Shown piece after piece: positions 1 through 7,867 of a stretch of DNA of 64,000 nucleotides; positions within the stretch are counted from its first letter, which is position 1; every line of letters begins with the position of its first letter. Under the pieces are notes generated by a model. That model had not been told where the DNA came from and did not search any database. It worked only from the letters and a program-made list of their open reading frames with translations. The stretch covers positions 113,209 to 177,208 of the forward strand of contig JACRDP010000025.1 in the NCBI GenBank assembly GCA_016212855.1, given 5' to 3'. The translations under genes and the position numbers were made by a program. This DNA comes from Elusimicrobiota bacterium (GTDB lineage: Bacteria; Elusimicrobiota; Elusimicrobia; UBA1565; UBA9628).

Positions 1-1
1 T

Positions 2-400
2 GTGTGGTCGGGCAACTCGCCCTACGAACTGGTCCTCTGGACCCCGCTCGTGGACTGCTTCAAGACTAAGTCCATGTACGTGCTCGAGCGCCCGGAGAGC
101 GAGACGATCTTCCGCGAGTTCTCCAAGTACAAGGAGTTCGACGCCGAAAAGCTCTACCGTCAGATCAAGCCCAAGCTCGTCTGGCTCACGGTGCCCTACG
201 GCCACGCGGTGCTCTTCACGCACTCCCTGCTGCACGGCAACCGCGTCAACGAGGAGAAGACGACGCGTTGGACCTTCAACGTCCGGCTCAAAGGCCTGCT
301 GACACCCTACGGCGTCAAGGAGATGGGCGAGTCCTTTTTGCCCATCACGGTCCGCCCGGCCACGCGCATCGGCTTCGAGGCCGTCACGCTCAAGAAATGA
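2..400 (+). CDS. 2OG-Fe(II) oxygenase of sporadic carbohydrate cluster type, C-terminal part
   Basis: The reading frame is open to the left edge, so only the C-terminal 132 residues are present and the true start lies outside the window. The piece has LLHGN, carrying the probable distal iron-ligand histidine, and then TTRWTFNVR, carrying the probable 2-oxoglutarate-binding arginine, as expected for the second half of the jelly-roll core of Fe(II)/2OG dioxygenases. The next gene (ATGA overlap) is a LIC12192-like sporadic carbohydrate cluster protein, and such oxygenases are known companions of that family. Presumed role: hydroxylation or desaturation of a sugar or lipid precursor of a surface glycan. 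The first half of the HxD...H motif cannot be seen, so activity cannot be judged. Confidence 0.6.
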   Translation: MWSGNSPYELVLWTPLVDCFKTKSMYVLERPESETIFREFSKYKEFDAEKLYRQIKPKLVWLTVPYGHAVLFTHSLLHGNRVNEEKTTRWTFNVRLKGLLTPYGVKEMGESFLPITVRPATRIGFEAVTLKK

Positions 401-804
401 AGAAAGAGGGCTGGCGCGGCTACATCTTCTCGCGCGAGATCAACGGCCAGATGATCCCGCAGCGAGTGCAAAACCTGGTGCTCCGCAACTACGCCCAAAA
501 ATCCGGCCTGCAGTACCTGCTCAGCGCCACCGAGTACCACATGCCCGGCTCGTTTATGATGCTCGAGAGCCTGTACCCGTCGCTCAAGGAACTCGAGGGC
601 CTGCTGTTCTACTCGATCAGCATGTTGCCCGAATCGAAAGCGGGACGCCAAAAGCTCTACGCCGCGCTCGCCAAGCACCGTTGCGGGATACGCTTCGCCC
701 TCGAAGAGCTGACCTACGCCAAGCCCAAAGACGCCGATCTCATCGAGGACGTGCTCGCCGTGCGCAAGATCAGCGCCCAGGCCGACCTCTCCCTCCTCTC
801 ATGA
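397..804 (+). CDS. Sporadic carbohydrate cluster protein, LIC12192-like
   Basis: 135-aa protein starting at the ATG of an ATGA overlap with the upstream oxygenase gene. The N-terminal block GWRGYIFSREING, followed by IPQRVQNLVLRNYA and LLSATEYHMPGSFMMLESL, matches my memory of the family annotated as sporadic carbohydrate cluster protein, LIC12192 family (first noted in Leptospira surface polysaccharide regions). No signal peptide or membrane segment is visible, so it is probably cytoplasmic. Biochemical role is unknown. It is translationally coupled to the oxygenase upstream and the cupin downstream, so the three probably act on one sugar intermediate. Confidence 0.75.
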   Translation: MKKEGWRGYIFSREINGQMIPQRVQNLVLRNYAQKSGLQYLLSATEYHMPGSFMMLESLYPSLKELEGLLFYSISMLPESKAGRQKLYAALAKHRCGIRFALEELTYAKPKDADLIEDVLAVRKISAQADLSLLS

Positions 805-1265
805 AGCTCGAAGACCTCGGCTACCGCCTCGACAAGACCGGCAAGTCCCCTGCCTACTACCTGCCCGCGGGCAAAGCCGTCGACTTGGCCGCGTTGGACG
901 CCCTCAAGGCCGCCGTCGGCGCCGAACCCGGCTCGGCCGCCCGCATCTGCCTGCACGCCGGCGCCGAAGCCCCCGCCCAGGACATGATCGTCGCTTTGCG
1001 CCGCGGCGGAAAAGCCCGCCCCCATCGTCACGCCTCCCGCGAGGAGACCTACCACCTCGTCGAGGGCCGCCTGCGCCTGCGCTTCTTCGACGACGCCGGA
1101 AAAGAAACCGGAGCCTGCGATTTGGGCGGTCCCGGCACCGGTTTGCCCCTGTTTTATCGCATGCCCGCCAAGACCTGGCATATCACCGAACCCCTGACGG
1201 ATCTGGCCATTTTTCACGAGAGCCGGCCGGGCCCTTTCGACCCCGCGGATACGGCTGTTCAATAA
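801..1265 (+). CDS. WbuC-like cupin-fold metalloprotein
   Basis: 154 aa, start ATG in an ATGA overlap. The core has a cupin metal motif (RPHRHASREETYHLVEG: two histidines, a glutamate, and a further histidine in a histidine-rich loop) and a second cupin motif around KTWHITE. The arrangement and O-antigen setting fit the WbuC family of cupin metalloproteins. Function of WbuC is not established; sugar isomerisation or protection of an intermediate are possibilities. The stop codon TAA lies inside the palindrome at 1257-1271, so the operator of the next unit overlaps the end of this gene. Confidence 0.7.
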   Translation: MKLEDLGYRLDKTGKSPAYYLPAGKAVDLAALDALKAAVGAEPGSAARICLHAGAEAPAQDMIVALRRGGKARPHRHASREETYHLVEGRLRLRFFDDAGKETGACDLGGPGTGLPLFYRMPAKTWHITEPLTDLAIFHESRPGPFDPADTAVQ

Positions 1266-1294
1266 TCGAACAACATTCCCGATTTTGATATAAT
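1257..1294 (+). promoter_or_regulatory. Operator site 1 (GTTCAATAATCGAAC) plus -10 box
   Basis: GTTCAATAATCGAAC occupies 1257-1271, followed after 17 bp by a perfect TATAAT at 1289-1294. With that spacing the right half of the palindrome sits on the -35 position (TCGAAC). The A of the ATG at 1302 is 8 nt after the -10, so transcript and reading frame probably start together. The 15-mer is identical to the one before the regulator gene at 38298-38312. Unlike the other five sites, the palindrome is upstream of the -10 here. Confidence 0.7.
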
Positions 1295-1301
1295 CGGGGC
1301 C

Positions 1302-2573
1302 ATGACCGCCCCCCAGGCCTCATCCCGCCCGCTCGTCGAGGCCCCGATTTATCGTCGAAAAAACTGCCGATTGTGCGCCGGCAAGCGCCTCGACCTGGTG
1401 TTGAAACTTTGCCCCACACCCCTCGAGGACGACTACCGTAAGGCCGACCGCCTGGCCCCCCAGAAGTCCTATCCTCTGGACCTGGCCTGCTGCGCGGACT
1501 GCGGCCACGTCTTTCTCCTAGATGTGGTCGATGCCGGTAAGATTTACTCCGAATACCTCTACGTGACTCAGACGTCGTTGGGCCTCGGCGAGCACTACGA
1601 CCGTTACGCCGCCTCCGTCATCGGCAAGCTGGGCCTTCCCGCCGGCTGCTTCATGGTCGAGTTCGGCAGCAACGACGGAACCATGCTTCGCGCCTTCCAG
1701 AAGCGCGGGCTGAAGGTGCTCGGCGTCGACCCCGCCGCCCCCATCGCCAAGGCGGCCACCGAGGCCGGCACGGAAACCGTGGCGGATTTCTTCACCGCCG
1801 CCCTGGCCCGCCGGATCAAGGCCGAGCGCGGGCCCGCGGCCCTGATCGCAGCGAACATGGTGTTCGCCAACATCGACAACCTCGACGACATCGCCGCCGC
1901 GCTGGTCGAACTCCTCGCCGACGACGGCGTCTTCGTCTGTGAGACCGGCTATCTGCTCGACAACATCAAGAACTTGGTCTTCGACAACATCTATCACGAG
2001 CACCTCGCCTATCATTCGGTCAAGCCGCTCGCGGCCTTCTTCGCCCGCCACGGACTCGAGCTTTTCGACGCCGAGGCCGTCGACAGCAAGGGCGGGTCCG
2101 TTCGCTTCTTTGTCCAGAGAAAGGGCGCCAACAGGCCGGTCGAGCCGTCCGTGGCGGCGTTCATCGCGCGCGAGGACGCTGCCGGCATCCACGCCGCCGC
2201 ACCCTACGTCGAGTTGGCACGAAAGCTCGACGAAACGCGCGCCCGGTTGCACGACCTTCTGGGCGGCTTCAAACGCCAGGGCAAGAAGATCGCCGGTTTC
2301 GGCGCGTCCCACAGCGTGACGACGCTCGCGCATCACTTCAAACTCCCGCCCTTCCTCGAGTTCATCGTCGACGACAATCCGCGCAAACAGGACACCTTCA
2401 TGCCCGGCTACCACATCCCGGTGTTCCACCCGAAAGCCCTGCTCGAGCGCAAGGCCGACTACGCCGTCATCCTACCCTGGCGCTTCTCCGGCCCCATCCG
2501 CGAGCGGCATGCCGAGTTCGCGCGCGCCGGCGGCCGATTCATCGACGTCCTCCCGACGGTGGAGGTCCTCTGA
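1302..2573 (+). CDS. NDP-sugar C-methyltransferase-like (zinc-binding, SAM-dependent)
   Basis: 423 aa. Order of parts: N-terminal zinc-binding region with CRLC at residues 22-25 and a second cluster (CCADC) near 64-68, then a class I SAM-binding fold with VEFGSNDGT near residues 118-128, then the C-terminal domain seen in NDP-hexose C-methyltransferases (KKIAGFGASHSVTT, FIVDDNPRKQ). Length near 410-420 aa is normal for the TylCIII/EvaC-like family, which methylates a carbon of a keto-deoxysugar nucleotide. The ATG is 7 nt after a TATAAT box with no Shine-Dalgarno, suggesting a leaderless message. First gene of the site-1 unit. Substrate unknown. Confidence 0.8.
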   Translation: MTAPQASSRPLVEAPIYRRKNCRLCAGKRLDLVLKLCPTPLEDDYRKADRLAPQKSYPLDLACCADCGHVFLLDVVDAGKIYSEYLYVTQTSLGLGEHYDRYAASVIGKLGLPAGCFMVEFGSNDGTMLRAFQKRGLKVLGVDPAAPIAKAATEAGTETVADFFTAALARRIKAERGPAALIAANMVFANIDNLDDIAAALVELLADDGVFVCETGYLLDNIKNLVFDNIYHEHLAYHSVKPLAAFFARHGLELFDAEAVDSKGGSVRFFVQRKGANRPVEPSVAAFIAREDAAGIHAAAPYVELARKLDETRARLHDLLGGFKRQGKKIAGFGASHSVTTLAHHFKLPPFLEFIVDDNPRKQDTFMPGYHIPVFHPKALLERKADYAVILPWRFSGPIRERHAEFARAGGRFIDVLPTVEVL

Positions 2574-3436
2574 TCCGCCGCGCCGTCATCCTCGGGCACA
2601 CCGGGTTCGTCGGCTCGGCTCTCGAGCGGCGCCTGAAGCGCGCGCCCGGCCTCGAGGTCGTCGGACTTTCTCCCGAGAGCTTCGATCTGACCCGCTCCGC
2701 GGACGGGCTCCATACCTATCTCGATCCCGAGACCGTGATCGTGATGTGCTCGGCGATCAAGCGCCAGTCCGGAGACACCCTCGAGAACTACGAGAAGAAC
2801 GTCGCGATGGCGGCCAACGTCTCCCGCCAGATCGACGCGACACCTGCGGGACGCTTCATCTATTTCAGTTCCGCCGCGGTCTACGGCGAGGACGTCGAGA
2901 ACACGGCCATCACGGAGAAGACGCCGGTCGAGCCGACCTCGTACTATGGCATGGCGAAATACGCCTCCGAGCGGCTGCTTCTGAAAGCCGCCGGTACACG
3001 CACGCCTCTCGTGCTCCTGCGACCCGCGACGATCTACGGTCCCGAAGAGCCGGGCCGCCCGTACGGCCCGACGGGCTTCCTGCGCGCCGCGCTGGCCGGA
3101 GAAAAAGTGACCCTCTGGGGCGACGGAGACGAGTTTCGCGAGTTCGTGTTCATCGATGACGCTTGTGAAGCCGTCGCCGGACTTCTCGATCACTCCTTTT
3201 GCGGCCCGCTCAATCTCGCCACCGGACGCAGCGTCTCGTTCCGGGATGTACTCGCCGCCGTCGCCAAAATCGCCCCAGCCCCGGCGACGGACAGCCGTCC
3301 GCGCAGCAAGCGCAGGGTCGACCACGGCTTCGACAACGCTCTCCTGCGCGCGACTCTACCGTCACTTAAGTTCACCCCGCTGAACGACGCCCTGACAACC
3401 ACGCGCGAGACCGTCCTTCCTGGAGCGCAGCGGTGA
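2570..3436 (+). CDS. NAD-dependent sugar epimerase/dehydratase, probable CTG start
   Basis: 288-aa extended short-chain dehydrogenase. The nucleotide-binding motif GHTGFVG falls near residues 9-15 only if translation starts at CTG 2570 (or ATC 2573); the next ATG, at 2735, would delete the whole Rossmann strand. CTG overlaps the previous stop as CTGA, mirroring the ATGA/GTGA junctions elsewhere in this locus, and GGAGG lies at 2561-2565. The catalytic YxxxK is visible as YYGMAK, with an upstream serine block (YFSSAAVYG). It probably epimerises, reduces or dehydrates a nucleotide sugar between the two flanking C-methyltransferases. Exact reaction cannot be assigned. Confidence 0.8.
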   Translation: MIRRAVILGHTGFVGSALERRLKRAPGLEVVGLSPESFDLTRSADGLHTYLDPETVIVMCSAIKRQSGDTLENYEKNVAMAANVSRQIDATPAGRFIYFSSAAVYGEDVENTAITEKTPVEPTSYYGMAKYASERLLLKAAGTRTPLVLLRPATIYGPEEPGRPYGPTGFLRAALAGEKVTLWGDGDEFREFVFIDDACEAVAGLLDHSFCGPLNLATGRSVSFRDVLAAVAKIAPAPATDSRPRSKRRVDHGFDNALLRATLPSLKFTPLNDALTTTRETVLPGAQR

Positions 3437-4644
3437 GCGCCGGACGCTGCCTCGTCTGCGCGCGCCCTGAAGTCGAGCGACTTCTCGAACTCGGCCCCCA
3501 GCCCATCACGAACCGTTTTCCGCAAACGGAAACCGAGAGCGAATTCACCCACCCGATGACCTTCGGCGCGTGCCGCTCATGTGGTACGGCCCAGCTTCTC
3601 GATTTCCCCCCCGCCGCGGAACTCAAGCCGATTTGCGATTGGATCACCTACAACGAGCCTGAGCCGCATCTCGACGGCCTGGCCGACCGCCTCGCGGCGC
3701 TCCCAGGAATCGGGCCGGATTCCGTCATCCTGGCGATCACCGCGAAAGACGACTCCCTCTTGCGCCGCCTCAACGAGCGCGGCATCTCCAAGACGCGCCG
3801 GCTCGACCCGAAAGAAGATCTCGGCGAAGCCGACCCCCGCGCTTTCGTCGAAACGATCCAAGGCCTTCTGACGCCAGACAAGGCGCGGCGGCTCGCCGAA
3901 AAGATCGGCCGGGCCGATCTCGTGATCGCTCGCCACATCTTCGAGCATGCCCACGCTCCCGCCGAATTCTTCGCCGCGCTGCGCGCCCTTGCCAAGCCGG
4001 GCGGCCGCATCGTGCTCGAGGCTCCCGATTGCGGCCGCGCCTTGCGCGATCACGATTACAGTATGCTTTGGGAAGAACACTCCCTCTATCTGACCCCCGC
4101 GACCTTCAGGCGCGCCGTCGAATCCTTCGGCTCGGAGATCGAGCGCTTCGAGACCCATCCGTACGCCCTCGAGGACTCATTGGTCGTCGTCGCCCGGCCG
4201 GGCCGCAGCAACGCCGTAGCGGCCCCGGCGGAGGAGGCCAAGGCGGCTCTCGAGCAGGCGAGGCGTTTCGCCGGCGGACTCGACGATAAGCGCCGCTTCA
4301 CAAGGGACTGGGCACGCAAGGCCGTCGGAAACGGAGGGAAGCTCGCGTTGTTCGGGGCGGGGCATCTCGCCGCGGTCTGGATCAACGCTCTCGGCCTGCG
4401 CGATCTCATCGCTTTCGTCGTCGACGACAACGCCAACAAAAAAGGCCGGAGAATGCCGGGTTCCCGTCTACCGATCGTCGGCTCCGACGCCCTGAGCGAT
4501 CCGAAAGTCACCTGGACTTTGATGGCGTTCCACCCCGGGGCCGAAGAAGCGGTGATCGCCAAAAACCGCGCTTTCATCGATCGGGGCGGCGGATTCGTCT
4601 CGATTTTTCCCGGCAGCCCCCGCTCGCTCGAGGCGGGCGCGTGA
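3433..4644 (+). CDS. Zinc-binding class I SAM methyltransferase, C-methyltransferase-like
   Basis: 403 aa, GTG start in a GTGA overlap. N-terminal CLVC and later CRSC give a Cys4 zinc site. The central region reads as a SAM fold but the usual glycine-rich EhGxxxG loop is poorly preserved (VILAITAKDDSLL), while the later motif (ADLVIARHIFEHAHAP) and the C-terminal domain (LALFGAGHLAAVW, FVVDDNANKKGRRMPG) are retained. It is a diverged paralogue of the gene at 1302. Either it uses an altered SAM loop or it has become a partner or binding subunit. Coupled to the epimerase upstream and the glycosyltransferase downstream. Confidence 0.65.
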   Translation: MSAGRCLVCARPEVERLLELGPQPITNRFPQTETESEFTHPMTFGACRSCGTAQLLDFPPAAELKPICDWITYNEPEPHLDGLADRLAALPGIGPDSVILAITAKDDSLLRRLNERGISKTRRLDPKEDLGEADPRAFVETIQGLLTPDKARRLAEKIGRADLVIARHIFEHAHAPAEFFAALRALAKPGGRIVLEAPDCGRALRDHDYSMLWEEHSLYLTPATFRRAVESFGSEIERFETHPYALEDSLVVVARPGRSNAVAAPAEEAKAALEQARRFAGGLDDKRRFTRDWARKAVGNGGKLALFGAGHLAAVWINALGLRDLIAFVVDDNANKKGRRMPGSRLPIVGSDALSDPKVTWTLMAFHPGAEEAVIAKNRAFIDRGGGFVSIFPGSPRSLEAGA

Positions 4645-5879
4645 CGACGACCGCTATGGCCGCTCCCAAAAATTCGCCTAGCGTCTGGATGGCGCGCCCG
4701 AAGCTGAGAAGTTTCGTCATTACCGCCACCAAGCCCTTCTTTCTCGCCGGCGGATTGATCGCCTGGTTGATCATCCGATTGCTCGAGCCTTGGCGGCGGG
4801 TGCGCGTGGGCATGCTCGTTTACGACCGCATCGGCCATCTGGCGATCAATACCGAGATTTCCCTGAGGGAATCGGTCCGTCGTCGCGCGTCGCGCGAATA
4901 CACGATCCTCGTGTCCGGTCCGCCGGCCAACAGGCAACTCTTCGAAATGATCGCGCGGCGCACGCGCGTGTGGCGCTCGCCGTGGGCGTTGCGGCTTTTC
5001 GTGCACGGCCTGGCGCCGCTCATCCGCGGCACGCGCTTTGAACTCGATCTTCCGTTCGAAGGCAACGAGTATGAAACGCTCGCCAGCGCCGGCCCGCAGC
5101 TCTCCTTCACGCCGGCAGAGGAAGCGCGAGGACGGAATTTCCTACGCTCGATGGGCGTCGAGCCCGGGCGGCCCTACATTTGCTTCCACTCCCGGGATAA
5201 GGCTTATCTCGACGTCCTCCATCCTCACCGCACTCGCGGCGAATGGTCTTATCACGACTACCGGGACTGTGCGATCGAAAATTATCTCCCCGCCGTTCGC
5301 CGCATCGCGGCGCGCGGTATCGCCGCCCTGCGTATGGGCGCCGTCGCCGAGAAACCACTGGGCGCCGAGCCCCCCGGCATCATCGACTACGCGACGAAAT
5401 TTCGTGACGATTTCGCCGACGTCTACCTCCTCGCGCACTGCAAATTCATGCTCGCCAGCACGTCCGGAATCTGCGTCGTGCCGCCGATCTTCAACGTTCC
5501 CGTCGCCCTGGCCAACTTCACCCCCCTCGGCTATGCGACCTGGGGGCCGCGCGACCTGTTCATTCCGAAAACCTACCACGACGCATCCGGACGGCCCATG
5601 GCTTACCGGCGCCTCATGGAACTCGGCACCTCCCGGTGGACCGAAGGCAACAAGTTCACCGAGGCGGGCATCGCAGTCGTCGAGAACACCGCCGAGGACA
5701 TCACCGACCTCGCGGAAGAAATGGACGCCCGCCTCGACGGGCGCTGGATCGCCGAGCCGGGCGACGAGGAGTTGCAAAGGCGTTACCGCGCGCTTTTCCC
5801 GGCCGATCATCCGATCACCGGCTACCCTGCCCGTGTCGGCGCAGCCTTCCTGCGCCGACATAAGAGCCTCTTGGATTAA
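4641..5879 (+). CDS. TIGR04372-like glycosyltransferase
   Basis: 412 aa, start at GTG 4641 in a GTGA overlap. A hydrophobic stretch near residues 33-50 may anchor it to the inner membrane. YICFHSRD, YRDCAIENYLPAVRRI, then DDFADVYLLAHCKFMLASTSG followed by VPPIFNVPVAL match the family annotated TIGR04372, a sporadic putative glycosyltransferase of surface glycan clusters with GT-B-like character. Donor and acceptor are unknown. Position between sugar-methylating genes and an SDR suggests it transfers the modified sugar made here. Confidence 0.7.
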   Translation: MTTTAMAAPKNSPSVWMARPKLRSFVITATKPFFLAGGLIAWLIIRLLEPWRRVRVGMLVYDRIGHLAINTEISLRESVRRRASREYTILVSGPPANRQLFEMIARRTRVWRSPWALRLFVHGLAPLIRGTRFELDLPFEGNEYETLASAGPQLSFTPAEEARGRNFLRSMGVEPGRPYICFHSRDKAYLDVLHPHRTRGEWSYHDYRDCAIENYLPAVRRIAARGIAALRMGAVAEKPLGAEPPGIIDYATKFRDDFADVYLLAHCKFMLASTSGICVVPPIFNVPVALANFTPLGYATWGPRDLFIPKTYHDASGRPMAYRRLMELGTSRWTEGNKFTEAGIAVVENTAEDITDLAEEMDARLDGRWIAEPGDEELQRRYRALFPADHPITGYPARVGAAFLRRHKSLLD

Positions 5880-5882
5880 ACG

Positions 5883-6659
5883 ATGAAAAAAACTTCCTCG
5901 ATTCCACAGACGGTCGTCGTCGGCGGATCCAAAGGCGGCGGCCGCGCGTGGGCGCGGCTGGCCCACCTCAACGGCCGCCGCGTCACCATCGTCGGCCGCA
6001 CGGCCCCCGAGCGCGGGCTCGGCGACGGCGTCTCCTTCGAGCGCTGCGACCTCTCGCGGCCCGGCGCCGCCGCGTCGCTTTGCGCGCGGCTCGTCAATCG
6101 CGGCCCGATCGACAGCCTGGCGTTCTTCCAACGCTTCCGCGGCGCCGGAGATCCCTGGAGCGGCGAACTCGCCGTGACATTGACCGCGACCCGGGCGCTC
6201 ATTGAGGGGCTCGCCGGGAGATTTTCGCCGGACGGCGCGCGCTCCATCGTCGTGATCGGTTCGAATGCCGGCCGTCTAATCGCCGATGAGCAGCCGTCGG
6301 GCTACCACGCCGCCAAAGCGGCCCTGATCCAGCTCGCGCGCTACTACGCGGTCGCCCTGGGTCCCTCCGGCATCCGTGTCAACGCGGTTTCTTCCGGCAC
6401 GGTGATCAAGGACGAGTCGTCCGCTTTTTACGCGCGCCAGCCGCGCCTGCGCGCGCTCTACGAAAAAATCATTCCGTTACGCCGCATGGGTAGATCTGAG
6501 GACGTCGCCGGCGCCGTCAGTTTCCTCTGCAGCCAGCAAGCGTCGTTCGTCACCGGACAGGAGATCGTCGTGGACGGCGGCGTCTCCCTGCTGATGCAGG
6601 AAAGCCTCGCGCGCCGAATCGCGTTGCCCGCGCTGCGCGTCACCAGGAAGACCAAGTGA
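5883..6659 (+). CDS. Short-chain dehydrogenase/reductase
   Basis: 258 aa classical SDR. Cofactor loop VVVGGSKGGGRAWARL at the N terminus, active-site serine in IVVIGSNAG, YHAAK as the YxxxK dyad, and the typical C-terminal FVTGQEIVVDGGVSL. ATG is 3 nt after the previous stop; the end overlaps the next GTG start. Likely NAD(P)H-dependent oxidation or reduction of a sugar hydroxyl or ketone in the same pathway. A fatty-acid-type ketoreductase is the alternative; genomic setting favours a sugar substrate. Confidence 0.75.
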   Translation: MKKTSSIPQTVVVGGSKGGGRAWARLAHLNGRRVTIVGRTAPERGLGDGVSFERCDLSRPGAAASLCARLVNRGPIDSLAFFQRFRGAGDPWSGELAVTLTATRALIEGLAGRFSPDGARSIVVIGSNAGRLIADEQPSGYHAAKAALIQLARYYAVALGPSGIRVNAVSSGTVIKDESSAFYARQPRLRALYEKIIPLRRMGRSEDVAGAVSFLCSQQASFVTGQEIVVDGGVSLLMQESLARRIALPALRVTRKTK

Positions 6660-7867
6660 AGACCACCGGCTCGCGCCTCAGCGACTATTATAAAAGCATC
6701 GGGCTCAATCCAGTGGGCCATGACATCTCGCGCGAAGACCGCCTGACCGTACATGAGCGCAAGCGTCAAAACCTGCTCGAGCATCACCTGCGCTTGCCGC
6801 GCTTCGGCTGGCGCGGGGCGCGCGTGCTGGAATTCGGCCCCGGCTCCGGCGAGAACGCGGTCGCGCTGGCCCGTCTCGGCGCGCGCTTCACCTTCGTGGA
6901 GCCGCTCGACTATCTGAGCGATCGGCTCAAGACCACCTTCGCCGAATTTGGCGTGTCCGACCGCATCGAGGCCGTGCACCAGGGTGTGCTCGAGACCTTT
7001 CGCTCGAAGGAGCGCTACGACGTCGTGTTCGCCGAGGGCTTCGTGCACTTCCTCGAAGACCACGCGGCGGCCGTGAAGCGGCTACTGTCCTTCGCCGGTG
7101 ATGAGGGATTCGTCGTGCTCAGCGACATCGACCCCGCAGGCACCTTCATCGAATTCGTCAAGAAGTGCTACCTCGAGCGCGCTTGCGCCGCGCTCGGCCT
7201 GCGCGCGCCCGAGCAACGCCTGGAGATGGCCCGAATCCTGTTCGCACCGGAGTTCGCGCGCATCAACCACAGCCGAGGCTTCGACAGTTGGGCTAAGGAC
7301 ATGGTCCTCAATCCGCTTTACCGGCCGCGCTACTTCCTGGATCTGCCGACGATCATCGCCGCCGCGCCGGAGGACGTCGCGCTTTATTCCTCTTGGCCGA
7401 ACTATCTCGACGCCGACGATTTGATCTGGCACAAGAACGTCCGCTCTGAAAAATCGATGCGCGCCGCGGCCTTAAACGGCTACTACGCCCGCCTGCCGCA
7501 CTTCCTTCACTCCGTCCCGCATCCCGAAGCAGGCCTGCCGCTCTTCACACCCGCGCAAGGCCGCCGCGCCGCCGCCGCGCTGGGCGCGTGCTACAAGCGT
7601 CTCGACCGGGCGCTCGAGCGCGGTGCGGCGCCCGCGGCCGTGCTGGAGGCCCTGACCGGACTTCGGCGCTCGCTCGTCCCCGCCCGGAACGCGAAACTCG
7701 CCCTCCGGGTGGTCGACGACGCCGCCGCACTCTTCTCGAGCACTCGCAACGCGAAGACCTCCGCCGCTTTCGTCAGCGCCTGGAAGGGGCGAACTTTCCT
7801 GCGCCGGCTGTGGGGCACCCCCGGCCACTACGTCGTGCTGCACAAGACGCGCCTCTACTCCCGATGA
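6656..7867 (+). CDS. Class I SAM-dependent methyltransferase
   Basis: 403 aa, GTG start in a GTGA overlap. The SAM-binding motif VLEFGPGSGENAVALARLG lies near residues 60-78, followed by an acidic strand end (FTFVEPLDYLSD) and VVFAEGFVHFLED. The C-terminal 150 residues do not resemble a known domain to me. No membrane segment. Possibly methylates a sugar residue (O- or N-linked) of the glycan. Directly coupled to the ABC exporter gene, so it may cap or tag the exported molecule, but that is inference. Confidence 0.65.
   Translation: MKTTGSRLSDYYKSIGLNPVGHDISREDRLTVHERKRQNLLEHHLRLPRFGWRGARVLEFGPGSGENAVALARLGARFTFVEPLDYLSDRLKTTFAEFGVSDRIEAVHQGVLETFRSKERYDVVFAEGFVHFLEDHAAAVKRLLSFAGDEGFVVLSDIDPAGTFIEFVKKCYLERACAALGLRAPEQRLEMARILFAPEFARINHSRGFDSWAKDMVLNPLYRPRYFLDLPTIIAAAPEDVALYSSWPNYLDADDLIWHKNVRSEKSMRAAALNGYYARLPHFLHSVPHPEAGLPLFTPAQGRRAAAALGACYKRLDRALERGAAPAAVLEALTGLRRSLVPARNAKLALRVVDDAAALFSSTRNAKTSAAFVSAWKGRTFLRRLWGTPGHYVVLHKTRLYSR

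Noticed and set aside
1518..2429. Long minus-strand open frame opposite the methyltransferase
   Set aside because: High-GC DNA gives long antisense frames; composition is biased to G, V, E and D with no domain, and the plus gene is clear. The same holds for most other reverse frames between 1 and 48 kb.
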